Shown in pieces: positions 27,372-36,383 of a DNA stretch of 64,000 nucleotides. Made by a program: the position numbers and the translations under genes. Under the pieces are notes generated by a model. The model saw nothing but the letters and a program-made list of their open reading frames with translations, was not told where the DNA came from and searched no databases. How positions within the stretch are numbered: position 1 is the stretch's first letter; each line of letters starts with the position of its first letter. This DNA comes from Sphingomonas endophytica (GTDB lineage Bacteria; Pseudomonadota; Alphaproteobacteria; Sphingomonadales; Sphingomonadaceae), in NCBI RefSeq assembly GCF_001476895.1, contig NZ_LDTB01000010.1, positions 1 to 64,000 of the forward strand. The letters run 5' to 3'.

Positions 27372-27538
27372 CGCCGTCTCCCCGCTTGCGCGCACCTGAG
27401 CACGGACGTGCCGGACGGGCAATCGCCTGATCCGCATCAGCCCCATGCGATCCCGCCTGAACCGAACCGCGCCGACCGGGTTATCGCAGCGACGGTCGAA
27501 GGGCTGGATGTGCGATCACCAACACGGGGGATAATGTG

Positions 27539-28546
27539 ATGACGCCGATGCTCAAGCCTTTGGCCGAGCAGGTGATCCTGATCACCGGGGCCAGTTCCGG
27601 GATCGGGCTGGCGACCGCGCGGATGGCGGCGCGGCGCGGCGCGCGCGTGATGCTGGTGGCGCGCGATGGCGAGACGCTGGCGCGGATCGCGCGCGAGATC
27701 GAAGCGACCGGCGGCAAGGCCGATTTCGCGACCGCCGACGTCGGCGACCTGCGCGACGTACAGCGCGCCGCGACCAAGACGGTCGAGCGGTTCGGACGGA
27801 TCGATACCTGGGTGAACAATGCCGGCGTCGCGATCTACGCCAAGCTGGTCGACACGCCGATGGACGAGCATGAGCGGCTGATACGGACCAACTATCTGGG
27901 CACGGTCCACGGCTGCCTGACCGCGGTAGAGCATTTGCAACGCGAAGGTGGCGCGCTGATCACGATCGGATCGATCGTGTCCGATATCGCGACGCCGGGC
28001 ATGGGGGCCTATGCCGCCAGCAAACACGCGGTGAAGGGCTATGTCGACTCGTTGCGGATCGAAATCCAGGGTGATCGGCTGCCGATCTCGGTAACGCTCA
28101 TCAAGCCATCGGGGATCGACACACCGGTCGGCGAACATGCTGCCAACCATCTGGAGGGCGAGGCGCTGATCCCCCCGCCGGTCTATGCGCCCGATCTGGT
28201 CGCCGAGGCGATCCTGGACGCCGCGCAGCATCGCCGCCGCGACGTGACGGTCGGCGGGACCGGACGTGCGCAGGTGCTGGCCGCCCAGCACTTTCCCGGT
28301 CTGCTCGATCGTCTCGGGCACCGGCTGTTGCCGTGGTTGCACGATCCGGCGCAGCCGCGCACCGCCCGCGACAATCTCGCCGCGCCGTTCGGCGACGGGC
28401 GGGAGCATTCTCGGCTCCAGCACGGCCGATCCGTCAGCCTCTACGAAAGCGCCGGACGGCATCGCTTCGTCACCGCCACCGCGATCGGCAGCGGGCTCGG
28501 ACTGGCTGCGCTTGCGTTCATGCAACGACGCGGAAAAGAGATTTAA
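27539..28546 (+). CDS. Short-chain dehydrogenase/reductase
   Basis: A 335-residue SDR oxidoreductase with NAD(P) motif 'TGASSGIG' (16-23), 'NNAGVA', catalytic S around residue 145 and Y158-x3-K162 ('YAASK'). The chain is longer than the classic 250 residues by a C-terminal part ending in a hydrophobic helix ('VTATAIGSGLGLAALAF'), which suggests membrane attachment; similar long SDRs occur in alphaproteobacteria. The ATG at 27539 was preferred to the adjacent GTG at 27536. The substrate is unknown. Confidence 0.88.
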   Translation: MTPMLKPLAEQVILITGASSGIGLATARMAARRGARVMLVARDGETLARIAREIEATGGKADFATADVGDLRDVQRAATKTVERFGRIDTWVNNAGVAIYAKLVDTPMDEHERLIRTNYLGTVHGCLTAVEHLQREGGALITIGSIVSDIATPGMGAYAASKHAVKGYVDSLRIEIQGDRLPISVTLIKPSGIDTPVGEHAANHLEGEALIPPPVYAPDLVAEAILDAAQHRRRDVTVGGTGRAQVLAAQHFPGLLDRLGHRLLPWLHDPAQPRTARDNLAAPFGDGREHSRLQHGRSVSLYESAGRHRFVTATAIGSGLGLAALAFMQRRGKEI

Positions 28547-28576
28547 AATTGCCTAAAAACAACAGTCTCGCTGACT

Positions 28577-28601
28577 GGAACATGCAGCCGCATGAACCGT
28601 T
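28577..28601 (+). promoter_or_regulatory. EcfG (general stress sigma factor) promoter
   Basis: GGAAC (28577-28581), a 16-nt spacer, then CGTT (28598-28601), an exact match to the alphaproteobacterial EcfG consensus. It lies 31 nt before the ATG of the response regulator at 28632. Confidence 0.8.
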
Positions 28602-28631
28602 CGCCTTGCCTCATCGATGCATGTCGGCAGC

Positions 28632-29006
28632 ATGACTCAGCCCTCAGGAAGCACCGTATTGATCGTCGAAGACGAATTGTTCGTCCGGATGATCGGTGCC
28701 GATGCGCTGGCGGAAGCCGGCTATAGCGTGCTGGAAGCGAGTTCCGCTGACGAGGCGCTCAACATCCTCGAAACCGCCGGCGAAGTGCAGGTGCTGTTCA
28801 CGGACATCCGGATGCCGGGTTCGATGGACGGCCTGCAGCTCGCGGAAGTGGTCCACGAACGCTGGCCGCGCATCAGGATCCTGCTGACCTCCGGCGATAT
28901 CCGCCCAAGCCGCGACGCCATTCCCGATGACGGGAGATTTCTGGCCAAGCCCTATCGCTTCGACAGCCTGTCGCGCGAGCTGAACTCATTGCTGGCAGGT
29001 CAATAG
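28632..29006 (+). CDS. Single-domain response regulator
   Basis: A 124-residue CheY-like receiver without output domain. Acidic pocket ED at 13-14, phosphorylation site D58 ('LFTDIRMPG'), a switch Thr/Ser in 'LLTSGD' and the Lys in 'LAKPY' are all present. The sequence is closer to receivers of hybrid kinases than to CheY. A perfect EcfG promoter upstream places it in the general stress response. The start at 28632 gives a leader of about 24 nt; ATG at 28617 is possible. The 3' end overlaps the convergent SGNH gene by 7 nt. Confidence 0.88.
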   Translation: MTQPSGSTVLIVEDELFVRMIGADALAEAGYSVLEASSADEALNILETAGEVQVLFTDIRMPGSMDGLQLAEVVHERWPRIRILLTSGDIRPSRDAIPDDGRFLAKPYRFDSLSRELNSLLAGQ

Positions 29007-29824
29007 CCCAGAAGTTTGTCCACCACGCGGGTGTAGATCGCCGCGATCCGGCCCTGCCCGCCATCCGCGCCCTCGGTCGGATGCAGCCCGTCCTTGAAGA
29101 GCGTCTTGTCGCACGCCGCCGCGTCCGGGCCCATCACCGGATCGGCGGCGAGATCGTATACCGCGTCGATCTTCGTGCCGACGGCCGCGCGGATCGCCGC
29201 GTTCACCACCGGCCGCCGCGTCTTGTGACGGTTGTCGTAGTCGGGCATCGACGGCATGCAGATCGGCAGGATCGTGCCCACCGCCACCTTTGCGCCCGTC
29301 GCCTTCACCGCCGCGACATAGCTCCACAGCGCATCCAGCCACGCCTGCGTCGACGGATATTGTCCGTCGCCCAGGTCGTTGGCGCCGATCAGCAACGTCA
29401 CCACGGTCGGCTTCTCCCCGACCAGCGTCGGCAGCCGCTGCACCAGTCCGTTGCCACCGCCGGTGTCGCTGATCCGCGCCCCGCCACGCGCATTGCCATA
29501 ATAGGTCACCGACGGGTGCGCCGCCGCATAGAGGCCGGTGTGCGCGCCGGCCCACATCAGCGAGATCGAATCGCCCTCCGACACGACCGTCAGCGGTCCC
29601 GGACCGGCGGAGATCGGCGCGACGGACGTCGGGCTGGGCGTCGGGGCGGCGGTCTGCTCGGGCGCCGCCGACACGGGCGACGGCGTGGGGCTGGGTGTCG
29701 GTGTGGGGACCGGCGTGGACGCCGCCGGAACGACCGTCACCGGCGCCGCGGTCGTGGCCGGGCCGCCGCCCCCTCCGCCGCCGCACGCGCAAAGGGCCAG
29801 CAACAACATCGACACGCCGGTCAT
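29000..29824 (-). CDS. SGNH/GDSL hydrolase lipoprotein
   Basis: A 274-residue esterase-like protein. A short signal ends with a lipobox (C14, 'LALCAC'), followed by a Gly run and a Pro/Thr/Ser linker (about 27-70) that spaces the enzyme from the membrane. The catalytic core has S86 in 'SEGDSIS', G-N of block II, N in 'LIGANDLGDG', and D245-x-x-H248 in 'KDGLHPTEG'. It probably deacylates or de-esterifies a polysaccharide or lipid in the periplasm; the substrate is unknown. AGGGGGC precedes the ATG at 29824. Confidence 0.88.
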   Translation of the reverse strand: MTGVSMLLLALCACGGGGGGGPATTAAPVTVVPAASTPVPTPTPSPTPSPVSAAPEQTAAPTPSPTSVAPISAGPGPLTVVSEGDSISLMWAGAHTGLYAAAHPSVTYYGNARGGARISDTGGGNGLVQRLPTLVGEKPTVVTLLIGANDLGDGQYPSTQAWLDALWSYVAAVKATGAKVAVGTILPICMPSMPDYDNRHKTRRPVVNAAIRAAVGTKIDAVYDLAADPVMGPDAAACDKTLFKDGLHPTEGADGGQGRIAAIYTRVVDKLLGY

Positions 29825-30049
29825 CTTCGCCCCCTGGCGACCATAAGGGAACCGCACGTGTACCGCATTCGCGGCTTCCTGCCCATGACGCATGTGATCG
29901 CCTTCTTCCGGTGGCGCCCGGGTTGTGGGAAACACATCTTCCCGCCGGGATCGGTGAGCCATCGGAATAGCCGCGCCGCATTTACGGATCGGTGAGCTAA
30001 CGTGGCTAACGATTGTAAAGCTTTGGCGGGACGGAAACGGGGATCTGAA

Positions 30050-31135
30050 ATGGACAGCGCGACGACACGGATGCCGCACCTGCCGGTGCTGGACGGGATG
30101 CGCGCCGCCGCGATCCTGATCGTGATGCTGGCCCATGCCGGGCTGGGGAAGATCGTGCCCGGCGGGTTCGGCGTAACGATCTTCTTCTTTCTCAGCGGCT
30201 TCCTGATTACCTCGCTGCTCCGGATCGAGGCGGCGGAGACCGGCCGAATCGATCTGCGCGATTTCTACTGGCGGCGGACGATCCGCATCTTCCCGCCGCT
30301 TTACATCACGATGGCGCTGACGCTGGCCGCCTGCGCGATCGGGCTGCTGCCGATGCAGGTCAGTGCGCGGTCGGTCGTGCTCGACGCGCTGTTCCTCACC
30401 AATTACGCGCATCTGTTCGGCCCGGAACAGGGCGTGCCGGTGCCGCTATGGTCGCTGGATGTCGAGGAGCATTTCTACCTGCTGTTCTCCACCGCCTTCG
30501 CGCTGGCGTTCGTGCGGATGCCGGCCGCGCGCGCGGCACGCTGGTGCCTGATCGCGTGCGGCGTCGTGCTGGCGATCCGCATCGCCAATGCGGCGCTGCT
30601 CAGCGACTATGCCCGCAATTATTACTGGTCGCACACGCGGCTCGATTCGATCCTGTTCGGCTGCTGCCTCGCGCTGTGGAACAGCCCGGCGCTCGATCGC
30701 GACGCGTGGCGGCCGCGGCTGACGCATGTCGCGGGGGCCGTGCTGGTGCTGCTCGCCTGCCTCGCGATCCGCGCCGGGCTGTTCCGCGAAACCTTGCGCT
30801 ATTCGCTGCAAGGGCTGGCGCTGTTCGTCGTCTTCAGCGCCGCGCTCCAGTCGACGGGGCTCGTCGCACGCCTGTTGTCGAGCGCGCCGCTGCGGCTCGT
30901 CGCGTTGGTCTCCTACACGCTCTATCTCGCGCACATGCCGATGGCGGTGGCGGTCGAACACGGCCTGGGCATCCACCAGCCGCTGCTGCGCGAGCTGCTG
31001 GGGGCGGTGTTGTCGTTCGGTTATGCCGGGGCGATGTACCTGCTGGTCGAGCGTCCGCTCGCGCGCTGGCGCCGTCGTCGCGATGCCCGGCGGCGCGCGC
31101 CGATCGCTCCGGCGCTGGCCGCCGAACCGCGCTGA
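30050..31135 (+). CDS. Acyltransferase family 3 membrane protein (OafA/YrhL-like)
   Basis: A 361-residue integral membrane acyltransferase with about ten membrane segments. The family motif R-x10-H is present near the start (R18 to H29, 'LDGMRAAAILIVMLAHAG'), and 'GVTIFFFLSGFLITSLL' is typical. Such enzymes acetylate surface or exported polysaccharides. It starts at 30050 (GGGGA upstream). Its neighbour on the other strand is an SGNH hydrolase; SGNH and AT3 activities often work on the same glycans, but the two are divergently transcribed and a link is only inferred. Confidence 0.88.
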   Translation: MDSATTRMPHLPVLDGMRAAAILIVMLAHAGLGKIVPGGFGVTIFFFLSGFLITSLLRIEAAETGRIDLRDFYWRRTIRIFPPLYITMALTLAACAIGLLPMQVSARSVVLDALFLTNYAHLFGPEQGVPVPLWSLDVEEHFYLLFSTAFALAFVRMPAARAARWCLIACGVVLAIRIANAALLSDYARNYYWSHTRLDSILFGCCLALWNSPALDRDAWRPRLTHVAGAVLVLLACLAIRAGLFRETLRYSLQGLALFVVFSAALQSTGLVARLLSSAPLRLVALVSYTLYLAHMPMAVAVEHGLGIHQPLLRELLGAVLSFGYAGAMYLLVERPLARWRRRRDARRRAPIAPALAAEPR

Positions 31136-31218
31136 TCTTGCGCCGCGACACGGCGGCGCTTATGTGGATGGCGCTACGGCGCCGGTCAGGCGCCGTTAGG
31201 CGCGCGCCTTTCCTTTTT

Positions 31219-31239
31219 CCGTCATCCCGGCTAAGGCCG
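31219..31239. repeat. Solo REP-like palindrome remnant
   Basis: CCGTCATCCCGGCTAAGGCCG resembles one arm of the REPIN-like doublets found elsewhere in the window (for example at 45278). It is unpaired and slightly degraded, in the gap upstream of infA. Confidence 0.5.
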
Positions 31240-31267
31240 CGCGCACTCAACGCGAAAGAGACACCGT

Positions 31268-31513
31268 TTGGCGAAAGAAGAACTCCTCGAGATGCGCGGG
31301 CAGGTGGTGGAACTGCTGCCCAACGCCATGTTCCGCGTCCGGCTCGAGAACGACCACGAAATCCTTGGCCACACCGCCGGCAAGATGCGCAAGAACCGCA
31401 TTCGCGTGCTGGTGGGCGACGAAGTGCTGGTCGAACTCACCCCTTACGATCTGACCAAGGGGCGGATCACGTATCGCTTCATGCCGGGTCGCGGCGGCCC
31501 CGGGCCGTCCTGA
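31268..31513 (+). CDS. infA: Translation initiation factor IF-1
   Basis: An 81-residue IF-1, which occupies the ribosomal A site during initiation. The whole chain is one S1/OB-fold domain ('[18 protein letters not shown]', '[20 protein letters not shown]', 'KGRITYRF'), with a short Gly/Pro tail. The start codon is TTG, shown by family homology beginning at 'MAKEELLEM'. The next gene, maf, starts 34 nt downstream. Confidence 0.95.
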   Translation: MAKEELLEMRGQVVELLPNAMFRVRLENDHEILGHTAGKMRKNRIRVLVGDEVLVELTPYDLTKGRITYRFMPGRGGPGPS

Positions 31514-31547
31514 GCGACGGGCGCGCCGTCGCGTGACGGCGCTTTCC

Positions 31548-32120
31548 ATGACCCGCCTCGTCCTCGCCTCCTCCTCGCCGCGTCGCCGCGACCTGCTTGC
31601 GCGGATCGGTGCGACGCCTGACCGCATCGAGTCGCCCGACATCGACGAGACGCCGCTGCCGCGCGAGTTGCCGCGCGTCTACGCGCTCCGGCTGGCCGAG
31701 CAGAAGGCACGCGCGGTCCCGCGCGGCGACGACGAGGTCGTGCTGGCCGGCGACACGACGATCGCGGTTGGACGCCGGATCCTGCCTCCCGCCACGACCG
31801 AAGACATTCAGCGCGAGCTGCTCCGCGCGCTGTCCGGGCGGCGGCACCATGCGCTGTCGGCGGTCTGCACGATCGGCACCGACGGGCGGGCGCGCACCCG
31901 GCTCGCCGACACGATCGTCGCCTTCAAACCGCTCTCCACCGCCGAGATCGACGACTATGTCGCGTGCGGCGAAGGATTGGGCAAGGCCGGCGGCTATGCG
32001 ATCCAGGGGCGCGCCGAGGCGTTCGTCCGCTTCCTTCACGGCAGCCACTCCGGTGTGATCGGTTTGCCGCTGTTCGAGACCCGCGCGCTGCTCGCGGCAT
32101 CGGGCGTGTCGCTTGGCTGA
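31548..32120 (+). CDS. maf: Maf family nucleotide pyrophosphatase
   Basis: A 190-residue Maf-like protein that hydrolyses non-canonical or specific nucleoside triphosphates. It has the starting 'LVLASSSPRRRDLLARIG', the acidic 'DIDETPLP', 'VLAGDTTIAVG' and 'GGYAIQGRAEAFV'. The ATG at 31548 was chosen by homology; a GTG at 31533 is in frame. Its stop overlaps the following RNase-like gene by 8 nt, and the order infA-maf-RNase-yacG is one I recall as usual in sphingomonads. Confidence 0.93.
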   Translation: MTRLVLASSSPRRRDLLARIGATPDRIESPDIDETPLPRELPRVYALRLAEQKARAVPRGDDEVVLAGDTTIAVGRRILPPATTEDIQRELLRALSGRRHHALSAVCTIGTDGRARTRLADTIVAFKPLSTAEIDDYVACGEGLGKAGGYAIQGRAEAFVRFLHGSHSGVIGLPLFETRALLAASGVSLG

Positions 32121-33039
32121 ATGGCTGTACGAAGACGGGATCGGCGAGGCGCGTGCCGCGCTGGTCGCCGACGACGCCATCCTTGCCGCGCGCATCGAAC
32201 TCCCGGACACGCTGCGCGTCGGCACGGTCGCCCGCGCTCGGCTGACCGAGCGGACGGTCGCCACGCTGGACGACGGACGCGAGGTGCTGCTCGACCGCGC
32301 ACCGGCCGGCGTGACGCTCGGCGCGACGCTGACGGTCGAGGTGGTGCGTGAGGCGATCCCCGAGCCCGGCCGCGCGAAGCGGGCGCGGGGCCGGGCCAGC
32401 GACGCCGCGCCGACCACCGGCCTCGACCTGCTGGCGCGCATTACCGCCTCCCCTCACCCGGTCCGCATCCTGCGCGCTCACGAAGCCGATGCGCTGGAGG
32501 CGGCGGGCTGGTCCGAGGTGCTGGAAGAAGCGCGTACCGGCGAGATCGCCTTTCCGGGTGGCGCGCTGCGCCTGTCCCCCACCCCTGCAATGACGCTGTT
32601 CGACGTCGACGGCGAGGGTGCGATCGAGCAACTCGCGATTCGCGCCGCGACCGCCGTGGCGTTGGCGATCCGCCGCCATGGCATTGGCGGCTCGATCGGT
32701 GTCGACTTTCCGAGCGTGACCGGCAAGGCGCTGCGCCAGGAGGTGGCGGCGGCGCTCGACGCCGCGCTGCCCGCCCCGTTCGAGCGGACGGCGGTCAACG
32801 GCTTCGGCTTTCTCCAGATCGTCCGCCCCCGCCCCCGTGCCTCGCTGCCCGAGCGTGTTCGCGACGATCCCGTCGGCGCCGCCGCTCGCGCCGCGCTGCG
32901 TTTGATCGAGCGCACCCCGCCGACCGCGCCGAATCGCTTTCGCCTGCCCGATGCCGTGCGCGACCACATCGAATCGCGCGGCGACTGGATCGAGGCGCTG
33001 GTGCGTCGCGCCGGCCGCGCCCCCATATTCGACCGATGA
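32113..33039 (+). CDS. Short ribonuclease E/G-like protein
   Basis: A 308-residue protein matching a compact RNase E/G core. An N-terminal S1-like part ('GTVARARLTERTVATLDDG') is followed by a sensor region and a catalytic region where 'FDVDG' (D164) and 'GVDFPS' (D198) align with the two catalytic Asp of RNase E. It lacks the zinc-link and C-terminal scaffold of full RNase E. A role in RNA trimming is likely but untested. The start is TTG at 32113, inside maf; its stop overlaps the ATG of yacG (ATGA). Confidence 0.85.
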   Translation: MAEWLYEDGIGEARAALVADDAILAARIELPDTLRVGTVARARLTERTVATLDDGREVLLDRAPAGVTLGATLTVEVVREAIPEPGRAKRARGRASDAAPTTGLDLLARITASPHPVRILRAHEADALEAAGWSEVLEEARTGEIAFPGGALRLSPTPAMTLFDVDGEGAIEQLAIRAATAVALAIRRHGIGGSIGVDFPSVTGKALRQEVAAALDAALPAPFERTAVNGFGFLQIVRPRPRASLPERVRDDPVGAAARAALRLIERTPPTAPNRFRLPDAVRDHIESRGDWIEALVRRAGRAPIFDR

Positions 33040-33209
33040 CCGTACCCCGCTGCCCGATCTGCGCCGCCCCCACCGCGCCCGCCCACACGCCGTTTTGCAG
33101 CCGTGGCTGCAAGGATCGCGACCTGCTGCGCTGGCTGGGCGAAGGATATCGCATCCCCGGACCATTCGTCGACACAGAATCGCTGGACAGCCGCTCCGAC
33201 ACCGATTAG
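33036..33209 (+). CDS. yacG: Zinc-ribbon DNA gyrase inhibitor YacG
   Basis: A 57-residue protein starting in the ATGA overlap with the RNase-like gene. The zinc ribbon is C6-x2-C9 and C21-x3-C25 ('CPIC', 'FCSRGC'), followed by 'KDRDLLRWLGEGYRIPG', all typical of YacG, which in E. coli binds GyrB and inhibits gyrase. It ends 30 nt before tRNA-Phe. Confidence 0.93.
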   Translation: MTVPRCPICAAPTAPAHTPFCSRGCKDRDLLRWLGEGYRIPGPFVDTESLDSRSDTD

Positions 33210-33239
33210 GGGACGCGCCTCACCGCTGATCGGCGGTGC

Positions 33240-33315
33240 GCCCAAGTAGCTCAGTTGGTAGAGCATGCGACTGAAAATCGCAGTGTCGGTGGTTCGATCC
33301 CGCCCTTGGGCACCA
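33240..33315 (+). tRNA. tRNA-Phe (anticodon GAA)
   Basis: A 76-nt cloverleaf. Acceptor GCCCAAG pairs with CTTGGGC; the D-arm is AGCTCAGTTGGTAGAGC; the anticodon stem TGCGA/TCGCA encloses CTGAAAA with anticodon GAA; the T-arm contains GGTTCGATCCC. CCA is encoded (33313-33315). No integration site or integrase is visible beside it. Confidence 0.95.
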
Positions 33316-33388
33316 TTTCCCTTTCTTCGTTGATCCCGCTTCGACCTTGGGCCACGGCGTCTTTTCGCGACCGGGGAGTGAGGGACGA

Positions 33389-34126
33389 ATGATCGAACGG
33401 CTGATCGATATCATGGCGCGGCTGCGCGGGCCGGACGGGTGCGAATGGGACCGGGCGCAGACGTTCGCGTCCATCGCTCCCTATACGATCGAGGAAGCCT
33501 ATGAGGTCGCCGATGCGATCGAGCGCGGCGACCTGTCGGAACTGAAGGACGAACTGGGCGATCTGCTGCTGCAAGTCGTGTTCCACAGCCGCATCGCCGA
33601 GGAGGCGGGCGCGTTCGCCTTCGACGATGTCGTAACGGCGATCAGCGACAAGATGGAACGCCGCCACCCGCATATCTTCGGCGACACGGCCGAGGGTGGC
33701 CATCACCTCTGGGAAGAAGTGAAGGCCGCCGAGCGCGCCGCCAAGGGCGAGAGCAGCACGCTGGACGGCGTGGCGCGGGGGTTGCCGGCGTTGCTGCGGG
33801 CGGAAAAGCTGCAGAAGCGCGCCGGGCGGGTCGGATTCGACTGGCCGGACGCCGGCGGGTCGCGGGCCAAGATCGATGAGGAACTGGCGGAGGTCGAGGC
33901 GGCCGAGACGCCCGAGCATGTGGCCGAGGAGATCGGCGACCTGCTGTTCGCCGTGGTCAACTGGGCGCGGCATCAGGGGGTCGATCCGGAGGCGGCGCTT
34001 CGGGCAGCCAATGCCAAGTTCGAGCGCCGGTTCCGTGGGATGGAGGCGGCGGCCGGGGAGGCGTTCGCCGAACTGCCGCTGGAAGAGAAGGAGGCGTTGT
34101 GGGTGGCGGTGAAGGCGGGGGAATAG
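33389..34126 (+). CDS. mazG: Nucleoside triphosphate pyrophosphohydrolase MazG
   Basis: A 245-residue MazG, which hydrolyses NTPs to NMP and pyrophosphate, limiting misincorporation and adjusting nucleotide alarmones. Two MazG-type helical domains are visible: 'TIEEAYEVADAIERGD' with 'ELKDELGDLLLQVVFH' in the first, and 'KIDEELAEVEAAETPEHVAEEIGDLLFAVVN' spread over the second. E-x2-E ... E-x2-D metal sites are intact in both. The ATG at 33389 follows GTGAGGGA. Converges with hflX across a solo REP-like sequence. Confidence 0.92.
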   Translation: MIERLIDIMARLRGPDGCEWDRAQTFASIAPYTIEEAYEVADAIERGDLSELKDELGDLLLQVVFHSRIAEEAGAFAFDDVVTAISDKMERRHPHIFGDTAEGGHHLWEEVKAAERAAKGESSTLDGVARGLPALLRAEKLQKRAGRVGFDWPDAGGSRAKIDEELAEVEAAETPEHVAEEIGDLLFAVVNWARHQGVDPEAALRAANAKFERRFRGMEAAAGEAFAELPLEEKEALWVAVKAGE

Positions 34127-34244
34127 CCGTCGCCCACACCGTCGCCCCTGAGCAGGCAGGAGCCCGTCGATGTCCAGGGTCGATGAAGTCCCGACACACA
34201 GTCCGCTCGTGTGTCCGGTTTCTTCTGCGAGACTAGACAGACAT

Positions 34245-34270
34245 GGGCCCCCGCCTGCGCAGGGGCGACG
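34245..34270. repeat. Solo REP-like palindrome (CCCCTGCGxAGG type)
   Basis: GGGCCCCCGCCTGCGCAGGGG followed by CGACG matches the right arm of the doublet at 48528-48661, and some flanking sequence resembles that element too. It lies 2 nt before the hflX stop codon, in the convergent gap with mazG. Confidence 0.6.
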
Positions 34271-34272
34271 GG

Positions 34273-35568
34273 CTACGCTCCCCGGGTCAGGAAGCGTTCG
34301 TGGTCGGCGGGGGACATGCGGACCTCGTAGACGATACGATCGTCCTCCACCTCGCTGTCCAGCACCTCGCCATGTGCGTGGAGCCACGCCGCCGCCGCAC
34401 CATCGGCTGCGTCGAGCGTCAGCGTATATCGGACATGGCCCTGCGTCAGCAGGTCGCCGATGTGGCGGACGAGTGTCTCCACCCCCTCCCCGGTCAACGC
34501 CGACAGCGCGACGACATCGGCGCGGCGCTGCGCCTCGACCAGCAGGTCGTCGCGCGCTTCTCCGTCGAGCAGGTCGAGCTTGTTCCACGCCTCGATCACC
34601 GGCGTGCCCTCGGCGACGCCGACCTCGGCCAGTACCGCCTCGACATCGGCCTTTTGCGCGGCGCTGTCGGGATGGGCGACATCGCGGACGTGGATCAGCA
34701 CGTCGGCGGAGACGACCTCCTCCAGCGTCGCCTTGAACGCCGCGACCAGCTGCGTCGGCAGTTCGGAAACGAAGCCCACGGTGTCGGACAGGATCGCCTT
34801 GTCGACGCCCGGCAACGACACCTGCCGCAACGTCGGGTCGAGGGTCGCGAACAGCAGATCCTCGGCCATCACGTGCGCGCCGGTCAGCCGGTTGAACAGC
34901 GTCGACTTGCCCGCATTGGTATAGCCGACCAGCGCGACGACCGGCCACGGCGCGCGTTGCCGCCGCTCGCGGTGGAGGCCGCGCGTGCGCGTGACCTGAT
35001 CGAGTTCGCGCCGCAGCCGCGCCATGCGGTCGCGGATCAGGCGGCGATCGGCCTCGATCTGCGTCTCGCCGGGGCCGCCGAGGAAGCCGAAGCCGCCGCG
35101 CTGGCGTTCGAGGTGGGTCCAGCTGCGCACCAGCCGCCCCGACTGGTAATCGAGGTGCGCCAGTTCGACCTGCAACCGCCCCTCGGCGGTCGCGGCGCGC
35201 TCGCCGAAGATTTCGAGGATCAGGCCCGTGCGGTCGATGACCTTGGCCTCCAGAGCGGTTTCGAGATTGCGCTGCTGGATCGGGGTCAGGCTGCCGTCGA
35301 CGACGATCAGCGCCGCCTCCTCCATCCGCGCGCGGGTGGCGAGTTCCTCGATCTGGCCCGAGCCGATCAGGGTCGCCGCGCGCGGGGTGCGGACGCGGAG
35401 CGCCACGCGATCGACGACGACGACGCCGATCGCCTCCGCCAGCCCCGCCGTCTCCTCCAGCCGTGCATCGGCATCGCGGCTCGATCCGCCGAGGTCAGGA
35501 TAGACGACGATCGCGCGCGCGCCGCGCGTCACGTCGTCGTCGCGGTCACGCTCGAAACCGGTGCTCAC
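34273..35568 (-). CDS. hflX: GTPase HflX
   Basis: A 431-residue HflX, a ribosome-associated GTPase that helps rescue or split stalled and hibernating ribosomes. The N-terminal HflX domain contains '[12 protein letters not shown]', a coiled coil follows, and the G domain has P-loop '[14 protein letters not shown]', 'DPTLRQ', 'DTVGF' and 'NKLD'. GTG at 35568 is taken as start; a TTG directly before it is also possible. It follows hfq by 10 nt, the classic hfq-hflX pair. Confidence 0.93.
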   Translation of the reverse strand: MSTGFERDRDDDVTRGARAIVVYPDLGGSSRDADARLEETAGLAEAIGVVVVDRVALRVRTPRAATLIGSGQIEELATRARMEEAALIVVDGSLTPIQQRNLETALEAKVIDRTGLILEIFGERAATAEGRLQVELAHLDYQSGRLVRSWTHLERQRGGFGFLGGPGETQIEADRRLIRDRMARLRRELDQVTRTRGLHRERRQRAPWPVVALVGYTNAGKSTLFNRLTGAHVMAEDLLFATLDPTLRQVSLPGVDKAILSDTVGFVSELPTQLVAAFKATLEEVVSADVLIHVRDVAHPDSAAQKADVEAVLAEVGVAEGTPVIEAWNKLDLLDGEARDDLLVEAQRRADVVALSALTGEGVETLVRHIGDLLTQGHVRYTLTLDAADGAAAAWLHAHGEVLDSEVEDDRIVYEVRMSPADHERFLTRGA

Positions 35569-35578
35569 CAAAGCGATC

Positions 35579-36085
35579 TCAATCCTCTCCGTCGTCGTCG
35601 TCTTCGTCGTCGCCCGAGCCGTCGGACAGGTTCAGCGGCCGCGACGGCTGGATCGTCGACACCGCGTGCTTATAGACGAGCTGCGCCATGCCGTCGCGCT
35701 GGAGCAGCATGCAGAACAGGTCGAAGCCCGCGATCGCGCCCTGCAGCATCACGCCGTTGACGAGGAACATCGTCACCGGATCCTCGGACTTGCGGACGGC
35801 GGACAGGAAGATGTCCTGCAACAGCGGCTGCTTGCGGGTGTTCTCGGTCATCTGCCCGACGATCCCGGCGACGTCGATCGGGCCGGCGGGCATGATCGTC
35901 GAGATCGCGTGCTTGTAGATCAGCTGCGACTGACCGTCGCGGCGGAGCAGCACCGAGAAATTGTCGAACCAGGTGACGATGCCCTGAAGCTTGACCCCCT
36001 TGACGAGGAACATGGTGACGGGCGTCTTCGACTTGCGCAGCGCGTTGAGGAACAGGTCCTGGAGCGAGGTCTGCTTGTCGGCCAT
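35579..36085 (-). CDS. hfq: Tandem Hfq: two Sm-like domains in one polypeptide
   Basis: A 168-residue protein with two complete Hfq domains (about 7-68 and 88-150), a short linker and an acidic tail (155-168, almost all D/E/G). Both keep the Sm2 signature YKHAxST (57-63, 138-144), the proximal-face LQD/FD residues and a rim RK pair. In the second domain the distal-face Lys (domain 1 'GVKLQG') is Met ('GVMLQG'). Ordinary Hfq is about 80 residues and works as a hexamer, so this protein would form a ring from three chains (inference). It acts as RNA chaperone for small RNAs. It lies between ntrX and hflX. Confidence 0.95.
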   Translation of the reverse strand: MADKQTSLQDLFLNALRKSKTPVTMFLVKGVKLQGIVTWFDNFSVLLRRDGQSQLIYKHAISTIMPAGPIDVAGIVGQMTENTRKQPLLQDIFLSAVRKSEDPVTMFLVNGVMLQGAIAGFDLFCMLLQRDGMAQLVYKHAVSTIQPSRPLNLSDGSGDDEDDDDGED

Positions 36086-36383
36086 GAGGTGTTCATTCCT
36101 TTGTTCTTGGCGGGAGGTTCCCCGCTTGGAGCGCCGTTCGCGGCGTCGGTTCGTCGCCGTTGGGGCAACGTTGGCAAAATAGGGGGCGGGCGGGCGATCG
36201 TCCAGATGCGCGGGTGTTGCGGCGCGGAAGTTCACAAAGTTCACACTACGTCCGGGGTGGAAGCGGAGCGATGCGGGAATTGTTTGGTCGGGTGTGGCTT
36301 TGTGGGATGGATCGGGCGCGGGTGGGCATTGGCGGCGGGATACATCGGCCGGGGGCGTGTAGGACAGCGGATTCCCCGGCTCC
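36086..36383. other. Non-coding stretch upstream of hfq
   Basis: About 300 nt without a convincing gene between hfq and the repeat region before ntrX. It should hold the hfq promoter, but I could not identify a confident -35/-10 pair or regulator site. The remaining intergenic part up to 36646 is filled mostly by REP-like repeats. Confidence 0.5.

Noticed and set aside
29538-29846. Gly/Val-rich plus-strand frame opposite the SGNH lipoprotein
   Set aside because: It mirrors the Pro/Thr linker and Gly run of the SGNH gene, has no ribosome-binding site and no recognisable domain.
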